Shown piece by piece: positions 11,245 to 21,200 of a stretch of DNA of 64,000 bases. A program made the position numbers and the translations under genes. The stretch's first letter is position 1. Each line of letters begins with the position of its first letter. Source of the DNA: Gibbula magus (lineage: Eukaryota; Mollusca; Gastropoda; Trochida; Trochidae); the NCBI GenBank assembly GCA_936450465.1, contig OW388296.1:56410431-56474430 (forward strand). The letters run 5' to 3'. Below the pieces are notes generated by a model. The model was given only the letters and a program-made list of their open reading frames with translations. It was not told the DNA's origin and ran no database searches.

Positions 11245-11902
11245 TGCACACTGAACAGGAGTTGCTTCATTGGTTCAAGAGGAACATTCTTGAAGTTTTG
11301 TCGCAACTCCCTAGTGCTCACAACACCCTGGGTACGTCGAATTGAGGTGCTTGCTAACTCGCAAAAGCTTGACTTGAGGACGAGTCACTTTGTGGAGGGG
11401 GTGTATGTGACAGAGTGAGATGAAAGTGTTCCTAATGGCTTCCTATGGGGCTACTGGTCCCGGGTTCGATTCCCACTGGAGGTGATCTCACAATCACTTC
11501 TGTTACAGCTTAATGTAGTGTGCAGTCCAAGTTGACAATCATGAGAAGAGTAAAATCACTAGTTTGCCTTTTGTAAATGACAATCATTACCGGCCCGACA
11601 CCATCCACTCTGACCTGTGTTTTGCACTACAATTGGCCGAAAAACATGCATTTGCCATTTGATCTACTTCTGTATTTCAGAGCAGTTGAAATTGTAAATC
11701 TTCAAAGCTGAACAAGATTATTATTCACCTTGGAACTATTCATTTACTGATGTCATATATGGGATCGATTAGATATGTGGTGGGAGGCAGTGGGTTGGAA
11801 GATTTATGCGCAACTTTCTTTGCTCCAAACAGTGTAATTCATCTGATAAGTGGTAATGCATATGCCTGAACCCAACGTGCCCATTTCTATCTTCATGTCA
11901 TC
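11245..11902. other. 5' interior of the 3.5-kb element, unrecognised
   Basis: Frames here are short. A T-arm-like motif, gggttcgattccc, lies at 11462-11474, but no cloverleaf surrounds it. This part may be the N-terminal coding region or the leader of the decayed protein; I recognise no motif. Confidence 0.35.
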
Positions 11903-13765
11903 ATGCCTACTCTGTTAGAATCACCTGGTTGTATGGATGTCACTCTGCTCAGAAATGTCCACCAATCCCTGCTGAATGGAGAACGTTCTACTGATGCAGT
12001 CATAAATGAAGAATGTGTTCAAAATCTGCTGCCAATGCGAGTAGGACAGGCAAACTCTGGACTGCATATGTTAAGCAAGTATCAATTCTACTTTAAATCC
12101 GAGCTGAACGCACAAGAAATTGGAATTTGCATCTTGTTGCAATCACAGAAATGATCCCACTGTTTCATGTTGCAGGTCATCTTGCTCATGCAAAGTCTGC
12201 TCGCCTCTATGTTGACCAAATGGTCTTCTGACCAATACTACAAGTACAGACACATTCTTGAGTGGGAAATTAGTGATCAAACACAATTTAGAAGAATCTA
12301 ATGAGATTGTTGAAAGTATCTGGAGATATGACACTTGGCCATGGCACCAATGATAGCACTTTTTATCCCACCGGTATGTAATACCGTGGGATATAGTCGT
12401 CGCCCTGTTCGTCTGTCCGTCCATAATCATTTCGTTTCCGGAGCAAAACTCGAAAACGGTTCATGATATCCTGTTGAAACTTTCCATGTGTATTACCCAC
12501 CAACTGAAGTGGTGCCTTTTGATATTTTGAATTTTGTTTTGTTTCGTTTCCAAACACGTTGGATTTGGACTTTGTTCAGGGATAGGTCTGCTTCTGTTGT
12601 AGAACTCCAAAACCCTTTATCATGCCTCAAACTCACCATGTGTATTACCCCCTAACTGAAGTAATTTATATACAATTATCTGTCAAAGATGTGTTTTATA
12701 GATTATGTGGGACTGGTGGGATATGTCATCTTCTGATGACTCTTGTCTTAAAATGAGCCCATTCCATGCCATGCTGCATTCCAATATGTGATGCTCTGAA
12801 AAAGTTCAAAGATGCACACACACACTTGCGCTTGAGTAGCATGTCTAGAGGTGCGAGAAACTATGAACACATATTCTTCAACTGACTGAAAATGCACGAG
12901 GTTATTGCTAGAAAATCGGCAAATACAGATCCAGATTTCAGTTGGAAGCAAAGCAGCATTAGCTATAACTGATCAAATATATGTAAACGTAGCCAAATCA
13001 CATTGAGTGGGGTTGAATTGGAAGTAAATTCAACCATGCTATTCATGAGAGTCACATGTGTGAAATGAAATCATATCTCCTCCACAAGTTTGCAAAGCAA
13101 CCACCCTCGTATTTCAAAACTTTTCTGATAAAGGAAAACACAAACGGTACAATGGCAAATCTTCTCATATCACTGTGATTTCTGACGATGAACTCCCGGG
13201 AGATGCACTCTTTGTCTATGATGGTGGTCACCTTCTCCGTTGTCTTTCCTGACCTGTTGATGTTACATATGGTCAGATCTGTGACCGTTATATATTGCAC
13301 ATAATCATTATGTGGTTCAGAACCCATAGTAGTGTTTGATGGATATGATTATAACATCTAATGTTTGCACATGCAGCTTCTGGGTGTGACACTATCTAAA
13401 CTCTCTATAATCAAAGAAAGAAGAAAGCTCTAGCCCTCCTGTTGGACAATGCTCAAAACTGGGATTCTTTGGATATGTTCGATCAGCATGGAAGTTCCCA
13501 AGATGACATAACCATCGATGCAAAAAGTATTTCAAATCAGTCCATAGAGCTAGATTATCATCCACTTTCAAATTGGAATCACTCCCTCCAACATCTTCAG
13601 AACATACCTCACATAGACAGACATGTAGCAAAAGCAATGAAGTTGTAAAAGTTTTGAAGATTATTTCTTGTGGATGCAAGACACGCATTGTGGTAACTAA
13701 TGAACTTGTTTTAAAGCTAGGTTCAAGCCTGTGTACTGGATGTCATGGAAACTGCACCAGTCTTT
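11903..13765 (+). pseudogene. Decayed protein of an uncharacterised metazoan 'GCDT...CxC' family
   Basis: Plus-strand remnants in several frames appear in the order I associate with a large uncharacterised protein family abundant in corals, molluscs and echinoderms. They are IRAERTRNWNLHL (from 12097), AGHLAHAKSARLYVDQM (from 12172), LMRLLKVSGDMTLGHG (near 12298-12340), HTHLRLSSMSRGARNYEH (near 12810-12865), ALFVYDGGHLLRCLS (near 13205-13250), PVDVTYGQICDRYI, SGCDT (13379-13393) followed by a stop and TLYNQRKKKA, and a Cys-rich end with CGCKT (from 13668) and CTGCHGNC. Stops and frameshifts are frequent and a 381-bp element splits it. The function of the family is unknown to me; family membership is from memory of its motifs, not from a search. 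Confidence 0.65.
12365..12745 (+). mobile_element. Pearl/HINE-like element (Helentron-type, non-autonomous)
   Basis: The 5' end is a hairpin, atcccaccggta / taccgtgggatata, followed by a degenerate tctgtccgtcc tract. Two diverged core units follow (ccatgtgtattaccc... at 12485 and 12637). The 3' end has a subterminal copy of the 5' inverted repeat (ggtgggatat) followed by the hairpin gtcatc-ttct-gatgac. Both flanks are T-rich and there is no target duplication. This asymmetric repeat plus 3' hairpin matches the design described for Helentron-derived DINE-1/HINE and molluscan pearl elements. It interrupts the protein relic in the 3.5-kb element. Confidence 0.7.
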
Positions 13766-14493
13766 GATTTAAGTGACTTACTGTGAATGCATGATATATG
13801 TATTTGACAACGATTAAAGTCATTATTACACTACATTTCCTTTCTACAATAATGAGTTGCACATTTCTGAAAAGAATTATAGCCTTTCTTTTACACTACA
13901 TGCCATGATTGGCACAAATGTATTATACAAGTCGACGATCCAGCAAATCCCCGTCCAAAAGGGCTGCCATTTGGAAAACCACCAGCTGGAATATGCAAGT
14001 CAACTTTATAACTGAAACCTCCAAATGCACAAATGTATTTCTAAATGTTTTAATCATCAATACACGTAATATGATTTTAATGTATCATCATTAATCATGA
14101 TTTGGTTTGGAAATTATGTTTTAAAATAGTATACCGAAAAAAGGTATTGAAGACATTTTCAAAACCCAATAATGGATAAACTAATCACCCCATGTGGAAA
14201 AACTATTTAGTTTTGGAATGCACTTGAAGAAAGCTTTCATTTGATATATGACATGACATGATAAACTTAAAAATAAAAATAATTCATTAATTTACCAAAA
14301 CGCCGGCGGCCATCTTGGAAATGGCGGCCATTTTGAAAAAGCCACCAGCTAGAATTTGCAGAACTTTGTGCCATTGATATAAGGACAATATGTTTAAGGT
14401 ATTCAGAGAAAATCAGCTTTCTACTATTTTTTTCCACCTCATGTCTAATGGTCCTGGCCTATTAAGTAAATTAAAAATGTCAAACTTTAACAG

Positions 14494-14527
14494 TCGGGGG
14501 TATTAGTGGGCCAAGCTCACTTTTTTG
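14494..14527 (+). mobile_element. 3' end of a pearl/HINE-like element
   Basis: A gtcgggggtatta motif followed by an imperfect gtgggcc/gctcac hairpin and a T run matches the 3' terminus of the element ending at 18812 (gcggggg, then gtgagc-tgc-gctcac and tttt). No 5' part is visible upstream, where the 3.5-kb element ends at 14461, so this is a truncated copy. Confidence 0.55.
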
Positions 14528-15079
14528 CTGGTTCCATCTTCTTCTCTAGTTCCAAAAGGTCTGGAGAGATGAAAACTTGTGTGCAGACTCCTCAGGTAAT
14601 GGGGATTCTTAATTGTGACCCCATGATCCCAAATGAGGTCACAGGGGTTTCTTTTTCTCCAGTTCCAAACCTAAAAGTACTTCAAATGTGTTATATATGT
14701 GATAATTCTCTTGGAAAATTAATATTTTAAAATGTATTTAGTTTATTGTTTCAAGCCTACAGTTTTGAGCTACAGAGCCAATTGCTCTAATTTTAAAATA
14801 TTATTTTATATATTTACCACGAGGAAATAGATTGTCAAATAATTGACCTTCATCTTCCATAAACCTCATACCAATGGAGGCTTCAAGTACAGTGCATATC
14901 AATCAATGTCGCGCAAAAAAAAGCCATTGTCTTTGCTCTAAGTCACCGCGTCTGGAGACTTCATATGGAAAGGTATTTGTTGTAGAATAACTACTCTCTT
15001 AAGATTCAAATCAAAGACCATCAGTTTACTTGACCATTATTATCCCCCGCCGCGCGTTTAGCGCGAAACGGGGGATATA

Positions 15080-15559
15080 AACTACCGGAAAAAAGAAAGT
15101 ACTCACCTCAGTTGATTTTATCATATGTATGATTTCCAATTGCAAATATCTCAAGTTTTCGATGTCATAATCCAAAACTGATAAGTACAGGTGTTTAGTT
15201 AGCAGTCAAAGAATACTTCTACATGTTTTTTAATTATTTTTAAAAAAAATGAAATTTTAAGTTTAATTTTGTTTTTAAATTATTGTTGATAATACACAAA
15301 TGTTCATCGACATATAAATGTGCCTATTAAAACATTTTAAACAGGGCAGGGGTCATGTTGGTGAAAAATTCATTCTTAATCCTGTCTTCATTACAAAAAG
15401 ATATTTGAACTAAAATTTAACCTCAGTCACCAACAAAGTCATTCAAACTACTGTAGATAAGTATTATTGTATCGTGTCAAGTCAAATACATCTGATTTCT
15501 TTTAAATATTGAATTAATCGAAATAAACTTAGGTGAAAACTTTCTTTTGCCCGGTAGTT
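15080..15559. mobile_element. Young TA-flanked MITE, copy 1
   Basis: The left end aactaccggaaaaaagaaag and right end ctttcttttgcccggtagtt form inverted repeats, with TA on both sides (15078-15079 and 15560-15561). The length is 480 bp. It is very similar along its whole length to 50007-50538. There is no frame, so it is non-autonomous; the TA target suggests a Tc1/mariner-type mover. It lies inside the pearl-like element and is therefore younger than it. Confidence 0.92.
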
Positions 15560-16007
15560 TAGTATTCGGCTGCGTCCGTCCGACGAAATGGAATAACTCA
15601 AATACTTTTCACTGGATTCTATTCATATTTTGCATGTGGGTTTATCATAGGAAGAGTAATGTTCCTACAGAGGTTTGTAACCTTGACCTACATTTCAAGG
15701 TCAAAACGAGACTTTGTTATTTTACCCTTGTCAGCGGGATATCTCAAGAACCATTCGCTGGATTATCTGATTAGATTTTGGTGACCATGACATTAGTTTC
15801 AAGGTCACAGCGGAACTTTTCAACATGGAATATCTCAAGAACCATTCACATGAATTCCATCATATCTTACACAAAGCACCTCCTAGGGAAGACAAATGGT
15901 TGGTTAGATTTTAGTGACCTTGACATTATTCTCAAGGTCACAGTGAATGTTTGACAGTCGATTTTGCTGATCTTGACATTATTTTCCATTTTGAAGTATT
16001 AATTTGC

Positions 16008-16029
16008 GGGGGGGGGGGGGGGGGGGGGG
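16008..16029 (+). repeat. (G)22 homopolymer
   Basis: An uninterrupted run of 22 G at the point where the subterminal inverted repeat of the pearl-like element (complement of the 5' ccccc) is expected. The length is prone to assembly error. Confidence 0.9.
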
Positions 16030-16084
16030 ATCATGTCACCCTAGTGACAACTACTTTTTCTTTGTCGTTTTATAGGTTACTACG

Positions 16085-16375
16085 TGTATACGACAGTGTG
16101 GTGAACACAGTGCTGTAGTGCTAAGGATGTTGACCAAAGGTACGAGTTCGAAACCAGGTGAAGCCAACACTAGTATTTGAATTTGGCCCTAGATTGTGTT
16201 GTGTCAATTGTCAAGGCACTTCATCAACACTGCACTCATTCAGATGTACTTGAACTGTGGAAATACGGACCTGAACGGTCGTGCTCAGTGGCAAGTAGAT
16301 TATATTTACGATTTAGGATACAGTGAGGGATCACAGAGGCCAAAACCTAAAGACATATACACACAGTACAGTACT
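16085..16375 (+). mobile_element. Degenerate tRNA-type SINE (second family)
   Basis: A box-A-like agtgctgtagtgct and box-B-like gagttcgaaaccagg lie 40-50 bp apart. They are followed by a body with caaggcacttcatcaacac and gatgtacttgaac, which resembles the ggcactt...tgtaaatggg body of widespread tRNA SINEs. The head is also in D2 (45050-45118), where most of the body is deleted. It is unrelated to the SINE at 41105. Confidence 0.5.
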
Positions 16376-17523
16376 TGAAATTTGTTATACCTTCATGTAT
16401 GATAAAGACTTCTGGAAAATTTACATTTTGAAACTTTTACAGTTTATTCTTTATTGCCTGATGAGGTACACAACCAATGACTTTATTTTTTAATAAATCA
16501 ATTACAATGTCAAATCATACCATAAGCAAAACCGATTAATATAGTTCAACTTATAAATTCAAACATTGAAATTAATGTTAGAAAATGTTGGGTTTTGTTA
16601 TCACTGTGTCATTAATATTCATATATCATAATACACGTTTACTCATAAAAGTCTCAATAATCGTGTTGCTTTAATACAGCTAACGTACACTCCCGTTAGT
16701 CCCAAGATATTTCACACTGTGCTGTCGGTCATTGTAATTGTTATTGACCCAGACTGGGACAGTAACCATCACATGTCTCATCAAATAATCAGAATATCCA
16801 GATTATTGCTTGACCTCGACCATTGGTCATATGCAGTCATTCATTGTAGAGAACAGTGGGTGGGGTATGAATAATACTTGGTGTTTTGAGAGTGATGACA
16901 AACTGACTCACTGTTGTCATTCAGTGGCTTTCAACTCATTTACTACAGAGAGTTTGTTTTCAATAATCAGCTATTTTCTTTGATCATAAATGTCTGATCC
17001 CTTGACATAATTGACCGTTCGTAGTGTTGATAATGCTGATAACTTTTCACATCCACTGACCCTCCTTGTATTTGACATGTTGAGATGCAAGACATACATT
17101 GCGACATGTGTTATTTAATAAATACAAAAGTATTTCTGAATATAAGGTTTTTGTCCAGTCTATCTTAAAGGAAAACAGCTTAATTTTTCTTCCCACGCCA
17201 ATGTATCTTAAGGATATATCAAGCAGCCGTTCGCGTATAAGCCTGCAATTTGTCAAGGGAATATATTTGTAAAGGGTGATATTTTGACAGGCGCGAGCAA
17301 GTAAGTACATCTGTTAGTTTTCTTAAAGTATTAAGTTGTCAAACTGTGGTCAGGATTTTACTTTTCAGGATTTTCGATTTTGACAATACAAGTCCGTTTA
17401 ATACATGCCATCTAAGAACGTTACTAGTATGTTTTGTACCTCAGTAGTCCTTATAGTCGTCTTGACCGGTTGACATATTCTGGGACATGCATGGTTAAAA
17501 TTAGACTGTAAACAATACTTTTT

Positions 17524-18812
17524 ATACCCCCGCTACGACGTAGTCGGGGGTATATAGCGCTCCGCGTGTCCGTCCGTCCGTGCGTCCGTGCGTCCGTCCG
17601 TCCGAAATCTTTTCCGGAGCTTATCTCGGAAACTATACCACCTGGAAACTTCAAATTTGGTATAGCGATAACCTACATGATGCTGTTGTGCCTTTTAGGG
17701 GTTTCAATTCCATGGTTCAAATAATTTTGGACATTTTGACCAAAAACGGTCCCATTTTTGGACTTTGTGTCGTTTCCGGAGCTTATCTCGGAAACTATAC
17801 CCCTTTGAAACTTCAAATTTGGTATAGCGATAACCTACATGTTGCTGTTGTGCCTTTTAGGGGTTTCAACTCCATGGTTCAAATAAGTTTGGACATTTTG
17901 ACCAAAAACGGTCCCATTTTTGGACTTTGTGTCGTTTCCGGAGCTTATCTCGGAAACTATACCCCTTGGAAACTTCAAATTTGGTATAGCGATAACCTAC
18001 ATGTTGCTGTTGTGCCTTTTAGGGGTTTCAACTCCATGGTTCAAATAATTTTGGACATTTTGACCAAAAACGGTCCCATTTTTGGACTTTGTGTCGTTTC
18101 CGGAGCTTATCTCGGAAACTATACCCTTTGGAAACTTCAAATTTGGTATAGCGATAACCTACATGATACTGTTGTGCCTTTTAGGGGTTTCAACTCCATG
18201 CTTCAAATAATTTTGGACATTTTGACCAAAAACGGTCCGATTTTATCATTTAAAATTTTTTTATGTGTAAACTTCAATCCTAGTTTGATTTCACTTGTCT
18301 ATATGGTTGGAAATCATGAATACGAGGTGATTTCCCATTTGTGTTTTGTTTGATTATTGTCACATTGCTTTCTTCATGGAGCTGACATGTTGAACATTTC
18401 ACACATTTACTGTGAGAGTGGGACATTTCCATTTCATCAATAGGTAAGTTATTATACTAGAATTTTATTTTCACTCATGGTGGCAACATATTTCAGAAAA
18501 TGATAATCTTCTTTAAACTTTTTTGAATTCATGAAAAATAAATTATTTATAAAGATTATAACTACAGTTTATACATAGGAATATATATTGACCTTCAAGC
18601 AACTGATTGGAAGGTGAGATTCTGATGTAAAACATTTAGTTATCTCGTCCAGTTCACACCTATGCAAACAATTACATTTCCTGTTGTTTTCTATGTTATG
18701 TGCTGACCAAACCACATTCCTAAGCCTTATCATAATATATGATTTATGATTACATAGTTTAAAGAAAGGCGGTCAAACTACAGGCGGGGGTATGTGAGCT
18801 GCGCTCACTTTT
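17524..18812 (+). mobile_element. Pearl/HINE-like element with four 162-bp core repeats
   Basis: The 5' hairpin is atacccccgctacgac / gtagtcgggggtatat. A ccgtccgtccgtgcgtccgt microsatellite covers 17571-17604. Four tandem units of 162 bp start at 17611, 17773, 17935 and 18097, the last incomplete. AT-rich sequence follows, then the 3' asymmetric repeat gcgggggtat, the hairpin gtgagc-tgc-gctcac and a T run. D2 shows the empty site at about 46980 (actttttaaagc), so the element entered a T-rich site without an obvious target duplication, as expected for Helentron-type rolling-circle elements. It has no transposase and must depend on a partner. Confidence 0.82.
17611..18240 (+). repeat. 162-bp tandem repeat, about 3.9 copies
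   Basis: Units start with tttccggagcttatctcgga and end with tggactttgtgtcg, with only a few base differences between units. Because 162 is a multiple of three, a 257-codon frame runs through it (17580-18353). That frame is a by-product and is not taken as a gene. Confidence 0.95.
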
Positions 18813-18948
18813 GCCTTGTTTCATCTAGGGTACACATATAAAAATGATGATGATTTTTAATAAACATAAGAAGCAAAGGACACAATAGCTACATCAGATA
18901 TTTCAGACCACGAGTGATAAACACGACAGAAGCATAGATACACTAAAG

Positions 18949-21200
18949 AGTGAGTGAGTTATTGTTGTAACGCCGCTTGGGCAAATTTGCAGCCATTCCC
19001 GGCGAGAACTTTTGAGCTAATTACCTAAATGAAAATAGAATTAAAAAAGCAAACAAGAAACGACACGAAGGTCGTAAAAAACACCAGCAAGTTATGACAG
19101 ACAGTTAGTCAAAACCTGATTAAGAAAATATAAAACTTATAATTTGTCAAAAAGATGTATTGCCTTTAATAAATCTAACATTCTGTGTTCACCGAAGTGA
19201 CTAAAAACTTTGTCAATGGAAATATCTGGGTAAAAAGTTTCCCTGATATGTGCAGTGTCCCAACACTCACATAAAATGTATTTAACAGTGAGAGGACACT
19301 GGCAGGGAATACAAAATTGAGGATCTTCCCCCTTTAAAAGAAAAGAATGTGTTAAAAGTGTGTGTCCAATACGCCGGGTAAAAGAGGATAGATACTTATA
19401 GCCTAAATGAGGTTGAATAGCGTAAGTTTGTTATGTTGTTGGTGGTCTAACTTGGACTTCAAACGTTGTTTAATGTAAGATTTGATAGCAGGTTTAGAAT
19501 CTGTAAATGGAACTTTGGTAGGAGAAATATGTTTGAGGGTTAATGCTGATTTAGCTACTGAGTCAGCTTTGTTATTACCTCCTATACCCATATGGCTAGA
19601 AAGCCAGCGAAAGACAATGTCGCTTTGGAGACAAGTATTGTGAAGTGATAAAATATCCCTGATAAGTGGGTGATCACTCTTACAGTTTTTAATTGCCTGT
19701 AAGCAAGAAAGTGAATCCGAAAAAATAATGTAATTATTAGGCGTTTAGTTTCTTTGTGATGGACGGCCTGACGGATGGCCTTACCTTCTGCAGTAACAAT
19801 GCTGGTGCCATCATGCAGCCTTGAAGCTATGTTGTTGAAGGAGTTGCTTTATAGTCTGGCCAAAAATCCCGTAGTTCAAACATGTCTGTTGAAATATTAA
19901 TTGGTCTGTATTAGATTTGTTATGAGTAGATAAAGAAAAGTTGACACGGGGCTTGACCACCTGCCACGGCCGAGCGGCAAGCAGACCATGCTCTGCTATT
20001 GTTGTTAAGTCGATATCAGAATCTTCAACATGATGTTAAAGTCTGATACCGAGTGGTGGTACTGCTTTAGGTTTTGAGCCATAGAACCGCTGGTGGTTTT
20101 CTGGATTGTATACGCAGCTGTATCTAGGATTAGAAGGGATTGATTTGTATTTGGTTATATATTGAAGTGCTAGCTATAGCTTGATGCGCCGATCTTCAAG
20201 AGATGGCTCATCAGCTTCAATGTAAAGACTTTCAACAGGTGAAGTTCTGACGGCCCCAAGACAAAGCCTGAGACCTTGGTGGTGGATTGTATCTAGCATT
20301 TTGATATAAGAGGGGCGGGCAGATCCATATTGTATGGATTTATAGTCAAGTTTGGAGCGGATGAGTGATCGATCGATAGAGATGAAGAGTTTCTTCATCG
20401 CCACCCCATTTATCATTAGATACGACCTTTAAAATGTCTAATGCCTTCAAGCATTTAGCTTTCAGGTTTTTAATGTGTGGGATAAAAGATAATTTAATAA
20501 TTTACCAAGAAACTTGGCCTCAGGAACGACTTTGATTGGAGATTTATCCAGAAATAGTTCTTGATCTTTGTGCTTTTTGCGCAGATGTTTTAGCGTTGGA
20601 AAATATGAAGCCGTGTTCCAACGACCATTTATATATTTTGTTCAGAGAGAGCTGCAACTGACTCTCGATTGATGGCGTATTTTTGCCTCTCCAAAATCGT
20701 CCACAAAAAGCGAACCATCCGAATGGTCAGTTTGTTGGACACCCATTTCTTGATCCAAGAAATCATAGTTTTAAATTTGGTGGTCTTGTAAAAAGTTGGA
20801 TATAAAATGAGGCATACGCCCTCGCAAACCAAATTCAAATAAATTTTCAGGATGCCATGCTTCCATGTAGTGTCGTAAGCTTTTTCTAAAGCGAAAAAGA
20901 TAGATGTTGTTTGTTAACAAATGCATCACGAATAAATGATTCTAAACGAACAAGATGATGCTGAAACCACATTGAATATCAATTAGTAATTTATTTGTTT
21001 CCATGTACCAAACTAGATCATCCGTTCCATAGTTTTACATACTTTACAACTTGTTAAGGCTATAGGACGGTAGTTGGAAGATCTGTATGATCCTTCCCAG
21101 GTTATGGAATAGGCACAATAGTAGCATTGTGCCAACAAGAAAAAGAAGGAAATTCACCCGTTTAGTTCCCATTTGTTAAAATCACAATTGCTACAAGCAT
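18949..21200 (-). mobile_element. I-like LINE with RNase H, decayed
   Basis: Read on the minus strand it has an RT start (SNYRPIALTSC near 21075-21045), GF..LVRLESFIRDAF (near 20950), motif A FFALEKAYDTTWKHGIL (near 20905-20855), FGLRGRMPHFISNFLQD (near 20840-20790), motif C remnant SLFVDDF (near 20710), and the thumb region SLIRSKLDY and HHQGLRLCLGAVRTSP (20416-20174). An RNase H end, GIGGNNKADSVAKSAL, lies at 19591-19540. Motif B is damaged, stops and frameshifts are common, and the 5' endonuclease is absent. The 3' end at 18949-18980 reads aagcggcgttacaacaataa then ctcactcactc, shared with the SINE tail. RNase H and RT motifs point to the I group. Confidence 0.85.

Larger units (their letters stand above)
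10930..14461 (+). mobile_element. 3.5-kb inverted-repeat element carrying a decayed GCDT/CxC-type protein
   Basis: Two arms of about 310 bp, 10930-11244 and 14155-14461, are imperfect reverse complements. Both begin with taggccaggaccattag and contain the same ccatttccaagatggccgcc block. A direct TTA flanks the element at 10927-10929 and 14462-14464. The 2.9-kb interior holds plus-strand remnants of one protein (see 11903-13765) and a pearl-like insertion (12365-12745). Long TIRs with a 3-bp TTA duplication would fit a cut-and-paste DNA transposon; TWA duplications are known for PIF/Harbinger, but no Harbinger transposase or Myb domain is seen. Confidence 0.75.
15042..16059 (+). mobile_element. 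Pearl/HINE-like element with a nested MITE and a G22 tract
   Basis: The 5' end hairpin is cccccgccgcgc / gcgcgaaacggggg. A short cgtccgtccg tract at 15575-15585 is displaced from the end by a nested MITE (15080-15559). Core units contain gggatatctcaagaaccatt-type and cttgacattattctcaaggt-type segments (near 15740, 15830, 15930). The 3' end has a 22-base G run followed by the hairpin gtcac-ccta-gtgac and a T run. D2 at 45027 has the uninterrupted site, which supports these ends. There is no coding frame. Confidence 0.75.
14795..18895 (+). repeat. Segmental duplicate D1
   Basis: The segment aligns in order and orientation with D2 (44775-47085). Pairs are 14815-15040 with 44797-45027; 16064-16170 with 45030-45120; 16405-16570 with 45180-45350; 16610-16800 with 45905-46080; 16830-17140 with 46140-46575; 17150-17520 with 46570-46980; and 18826-18895 with 46990-47070. 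D1 carries two insertions that D2 lacks (15042-16059 and 17524-18812), and D2 carries one MITE and an inverted duplication that D1 lacks. The module at 14700-14790 resembles 16405-16500, hinting at an older tandem arrangement. No gene is seen. Confidence 0.85.

Noticed and set aside
11430..11485. tRNA-like T arm (gggttcgattccc)
   Set aside because: No matching acceptor, D or anticodon stems around it. It may be an old SINE scrap, but too little is left.
13052..13327. 91-codon minus-strand frame
   Set aside because: The plus strand in the same place carries family motifs (YDGGHLLR, TYGQICDRY), so the minus frame is a shadow.
17571..17604. ccgt tract as a CRISPR-like or regulatory repeat
   Set aside because: It is a microsatellite in the normal place within pearl-like elements, with no spacers.
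17580..18353. 257-codon open frame with a repeated 54-residue unit
   Set aside because: It is the translation of four 162-bp core repeats of a non-autonomous element. The repeat length is divisible by three, so the frame stays open by construction.
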